Assembly: GCA_005884605.1 (NCBI GenBank)
Contig: VBBE01000177.1
Span: forward strand, 1 to 7,606
Direction of reading: 5' to 3'
Source: Candidatus Bathyarchaeota archaeon
GTDB lineage: Archaea > Thermoproteota > Bathyarchaeia > 40CM-2-53-6
Length of the DNA stretch: 7,606 nucleotides
Shown here: piece after piece, positions 6,636-7,606 of the stretch
Layout of the letters: each line of letters starts with the position of its first letter
Numbering within the stretch: position 1 is the first letter of the stretch
Made by a program: the position numbers and the translations under genes
Notes under the pieces: generated by a model
The model's database searches: none
Seen by the model: only the letters and a program-made list of their open reading frames with translations
What the model was told of the DNA's origin: nothing

Positions 6636-6833
6636 TTGTCTAGGCCAAGATGGCGTATGCTAGCGACTTGTGCGTTTCGAAGAGAGCGGATCCCTGAGGA
6701 GAGCTTGGTTCGGATCGAAGCCGCTGGATACTCCGCAACGATCTGTGAAAACTGCCTTACCCTCTTGATCGTTCATCGCCGCTATCACAATTTGAATCTG
6801 GAGAGACTGATCTTTCAGATATCAACAAAATAG
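6636..6833 (+). CDS. Small hypothetical protein with partial zinc-finger-like cysteines
   Basis: This frame encodes 65 residues from TTG 6636, or 58 from ATG 6657. The core, RIPEESLVRIEAAGYSATIC followed by ENCLTLLIVHRRYHNLNL, reads like a treble-clef or zinc-ribbon protein: Cys37 and Cys40 form a CxxC knuckle, but the expected first knuckle has only Cys12 (TCAFRR), with Arg15 where the fourth cysteine should be. A TATA-like word (GCTTAAGG, 6606-6613) lies about 26 bases before TTG 6636, in keeping with a leaderless start. The gene is not recognised. It may be a genuine small regulator-like protein, one with a lost metal ligand, or a decaying copy. A strong hairpin follows the stop. It converges with the ribbon-helix-helix gene at 6942. 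Confidence 0.45.
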   Translation: MSRPRWRMLATCAFRRERIPEESLVRIEAAGYSATICENCLTLLIVHRRYHNLNLERLIFQISTK

Positions 6834-6859
6834 AGAATCTCAAGCATCGAACTGCAAAT

Positions 6860-6891
6860 CAGGTCTCCACTGGGATGATAATGGAGATCTG
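6860..6891. terminator. Stem-loop between convergent genes
   Basis: CAGGTCTCCA (6860-6869) pairs with TGGAGATCTG (6882-6891), 10 bp with one G-U pair on the + strand, around a 12-base loop. It starts 26 bases after the stop of the 6636 gene. Read on the minus strand, TTTTTTAT (6900-6893) comes just before the stem and downstream of the 6942 gene, so the T-run may end that transcript while the stem protects or ends the other. Confidence 0.45.
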
Positions 6892-6932
6892 CATAAAAAA
6901 CTCTGAAAAGTCGAAAAATGTAGGAGGTGTGC

Positions 6933-7004
6933 TTGAGTGTGTTAGCGCATTCGGCTCATGGCCGGCTGGAATATTTGTTCCTGGTCACGCGCTGGAACCG
7001 ATGA
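6933..7004 (+). CDS. Possible short peptide ORF behind a strong Shine-Dalgarno
   Basis: GGAGGTG (6923-6929) is the best ribosome binding site in the window. It is followed by TTG 6933 (3-base gap) or GTG 6939 (9-base gap, better) and a frame of 23 or 21 codons ending at TGA 7002-7004. The peptide reads MLAHSAHGRLEYLFLVTRWNR from the GTG (its first 20 residues are MLAHSAHGRLEYLFLVTRWN). It is antisense to the end of the ribbon-helix-helix gene, so its composition is constrained by that gene and the frame may be accidental. Confidence 0.2.
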   Translation: MSVLAHSAHGRLEYLFLVTRWNR

Positions 7005-7241
7005 TCTGTATGTTCTGAGTCCATTGTTTCCGTTGTCAAAGGCAGGTTTGGCAACGGTGTTTAGTTTGACCCAGTCAGGAATGATTACGGCTCTGATCAA
7101 TTCCTGTATCGATATGCCTCGGTCTTCTGCTTCTGTCTGTAAGAGTTCGAAACTCTCATCGCGGAGGGACAGCATGAATTTTGCCAATTTGACACCTAAA
7201 GAGTGGGAATGTTTGGCTTCGGGCTTCTCGAATATAAACAT
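6942..7241 (-). CDS. Small ribbon-helix-helix-like protein, putative DNA-binding regulator
   Basis: In this 99-residue protein the central part, about 17-60, follows the ribbon-helix-helix plan: a strand with alternating residues (VKLAKFMLSL, 17-26), helix 1 (RDESFELLQTEAEDRG, 27-42) and helix 2 (SIQELIRAVIIPDWVKL, 44-60). Similar short proteins with RGxSIQELIRxVIIPxW are common in TACK archaea. RHH proteins act as dimers that insert the strand in the DNA major groove, usually as repressors, so regulation is the likely role, though targets are unknown. The C-terminal 35 residues are polar and probably disordered. The start is ATG 7241-7239, about 25 bases after a TATA-like box with no Shine-Dalgarno, so leaderless; Met23 is a weaker alternative because the strand would be lost. 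It diverges from the PAC2 gene across 129 bases that include an inverted repeat, a possible operator. Confidence 0.8.
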   Translation of the reverse strand: MFIFEKPEAKHSHSLGVKLAKFMLSLRDESFELLQTEAEDRGISIQELIRAVIIPDWVKLNTVAKPAFDNGNNGLRTYRSSVPARDQEQIFQPAMSRMR

Positions 7242-7261
7242 TCTACGGAGAGAAAGTAGGG

Positions 7262-7269
7262 AGTATTTT
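7262..7269 (-). promoter_or_regulatory. TATA-like box for the ribbon-helix-helix gene
   Basis: AAAATACT on the minus strand is centred about 25 bases before the ATG at 7241, the spacing of an archaeal leaderless promoter. Confidence 0.45.
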
Positions 7270-7316
7270 CACTCAAATCAGTAAAGACGCTAGCATGGGA
7301 ATGTCTATCATCCCCT

Positions 7317-7334
7317 ATTGGATGCAACTCCAAT
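7317..7334. promoter_or_regulatory. Inverted repeat between divergent genes, possible operator
   Basis: ATTGGA (7317-7322) and TCCAAT (7329-7334) form a perfect 6-bp inverted repeat with a 6-base spacer (TGCAAC). It lies just upstream of the weak TATA-like word before the PAC2 gene and about 50 bases upstream of the ribbon-helix-helix promoter. The position suits an operator; binding by the neighbouring protein is conjecture. Confidence 0.3.
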
Positions 7335-7339
7335 CAAGG

Positions 7340-7347
7340 CTAATCTA
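7340..7347 (+). promoter_or_regulatory. Weak TATA-like box for the PAC2 gene
   Basis: CTAATCTA is centred about 27 bases before TTG 7371. The match to a TATA box is loose; the spacing is what supports it. Confidence 0.25.
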
Positions 7348-7370
7348 GTTTCAAGGGACACGACCAGGTC

Positions 7371-7606
7371 TTGCGAGAACGAATCGACCTCCACCTCAAG
7401 GAGACTCCGACACTAAAGACTCCGGTCCTGATAGCTGGCCTCCCCGACAGCGGAAGAGTCGCCAAGATCGTTCTCGACCAACTAGTCAAGACACTCAAAG
7501 CAACTCCTCTGGGCTATATCTACTCAGACTACCTCCCACCTCGTCTTCTCCTCAAGCCTGACGGGACATCGGACTTGATGAAGCATGAGATCTTCTACTG
7601 GATCAA
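7371..7606 (+). CDS. PAC2 family protein, proteasome assembly chaperone-like (5' part only)
   Basis: The frame is open from a TAA at 7341-7343 to the window edge; 78 codons are visible. The sequence KTPVLIAGLPDSGRVAKIVL (16-35), then LPPRLLLKPDG (55-65) and EIFYW (73-77), matches the N-terminal half of PAC2 proteins: a GLPDSGRV loop after the first strand, an alpha helix, and the LPPR segment. Eukaryotic PAC2 and archaeal PbaB-type relatives help assemble or cap 20S proteasomes, while many archaeal PAC2 members have no tested role. Full-length members are usually about 230-270 residues, so about two thirds is missing. TTG 7371 is the only usual start between the upstream stop and the conserved region, giving MRERIDLHLKETPTL. 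No Shine-Dalgarno is visible, and a weak TATA-like word sits at leaderless distance. Confidence 0.85.
   Translation, partial: MRERIDLHLKETPTLKTPVLIAGLPDSGRVAKIVLDQLVKTLKATPLGYIYSDYLPPRLLLKPDGTSDLMKHEIFYWI

Noticed and set aside
6871..6906. Possible C/D-box RNA from a GATGATAA word and a CTGA word
   Set aside because: The first word does not match box C (RUGAUGA), no C'/D' pair is present, and the words lie in or beside a stem-loop that explains the region better.

Overview
The window looks archaeal, most likely from a mesophilic member of the Thermoproteota/TACK group (Nitrososphaeria- or Bathyarchaeia-like); that placement is an inference. Supporting signs are a PAC2-family proteasome-assembly chaperone start, a small ribbon-helix-helix-like protein, a surface protein carrying a C-terminal zinc ribbon, Shine-Dalgarno cores of the GGTGA/GGAGGTG type, and several genes with a TATA-like box about 25-27 bases before the start codon, as expected for leaderless archaeal transcripts. 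GTG and TTG starts are frequent. No mobile element, CRISPR array, rRNA or tRNA was found.

Layout. (a) 1-1603: a minus-strand pair, made of an unannotated 48-residue small ORF (664-810) and, 6 bases later, an MtnX-like HAD phosphatase (1-657, 3' end beyond the window). A nucleoside phosphorylase-family gene (842-1603, +) diverges from the pair. (b) 1659-4123: two divergent envelope genes separated by 332 bases. One is a 536-residue surface protein anchored at its C-terminus with a cytoplasmic zinc ribbon (-). The other is a membrane-anchored, probably OB-fold protein with a conserved HGWxExHP signature (+). (c) 4124-4722: about 600 bases without a convincing gene, holding a 14-base direct repeat and a cluster of three hairpins. 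(d) 4723-5792: two VOC (glyoxalase-fold) genes on the + strand, one PhnB-like with a lysine-rich tail and one GLOD5-like, separated by a hairpin plus T-tract that looks like an intrinsic terminator. (e) 5811-6496 (-): a DUF3096-like two-helix membrane protein followed by a GNAT acetyltransferase. (f) 6636-6833 (+): a possible small zinc-binding protein with one cysteine missing. (g) 6942-7241 (-): a ribbon-helix-helix-like protein. (h) 7371-7606 (+): the 5' part of a PAC2-family gene.

How the genes relate. The phosphatase and the phosphorylase-family enzyme both belong to superfamilies used in nucleoside and methylthioadenosine salvage, so they could act in one pathway, but they diverge and this is only an inference. 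The two envelope proteins face each other across a shared regulatory region. The rest looks like ordinary housekeeping and accessory genes of an archaeal chromosome. The parts I consider least described are the small ORF coupled to the phosphatase, the architecture of the zinc-ribbon-tailed surface protein, and the structured non-coding interval before the first VOC gene.
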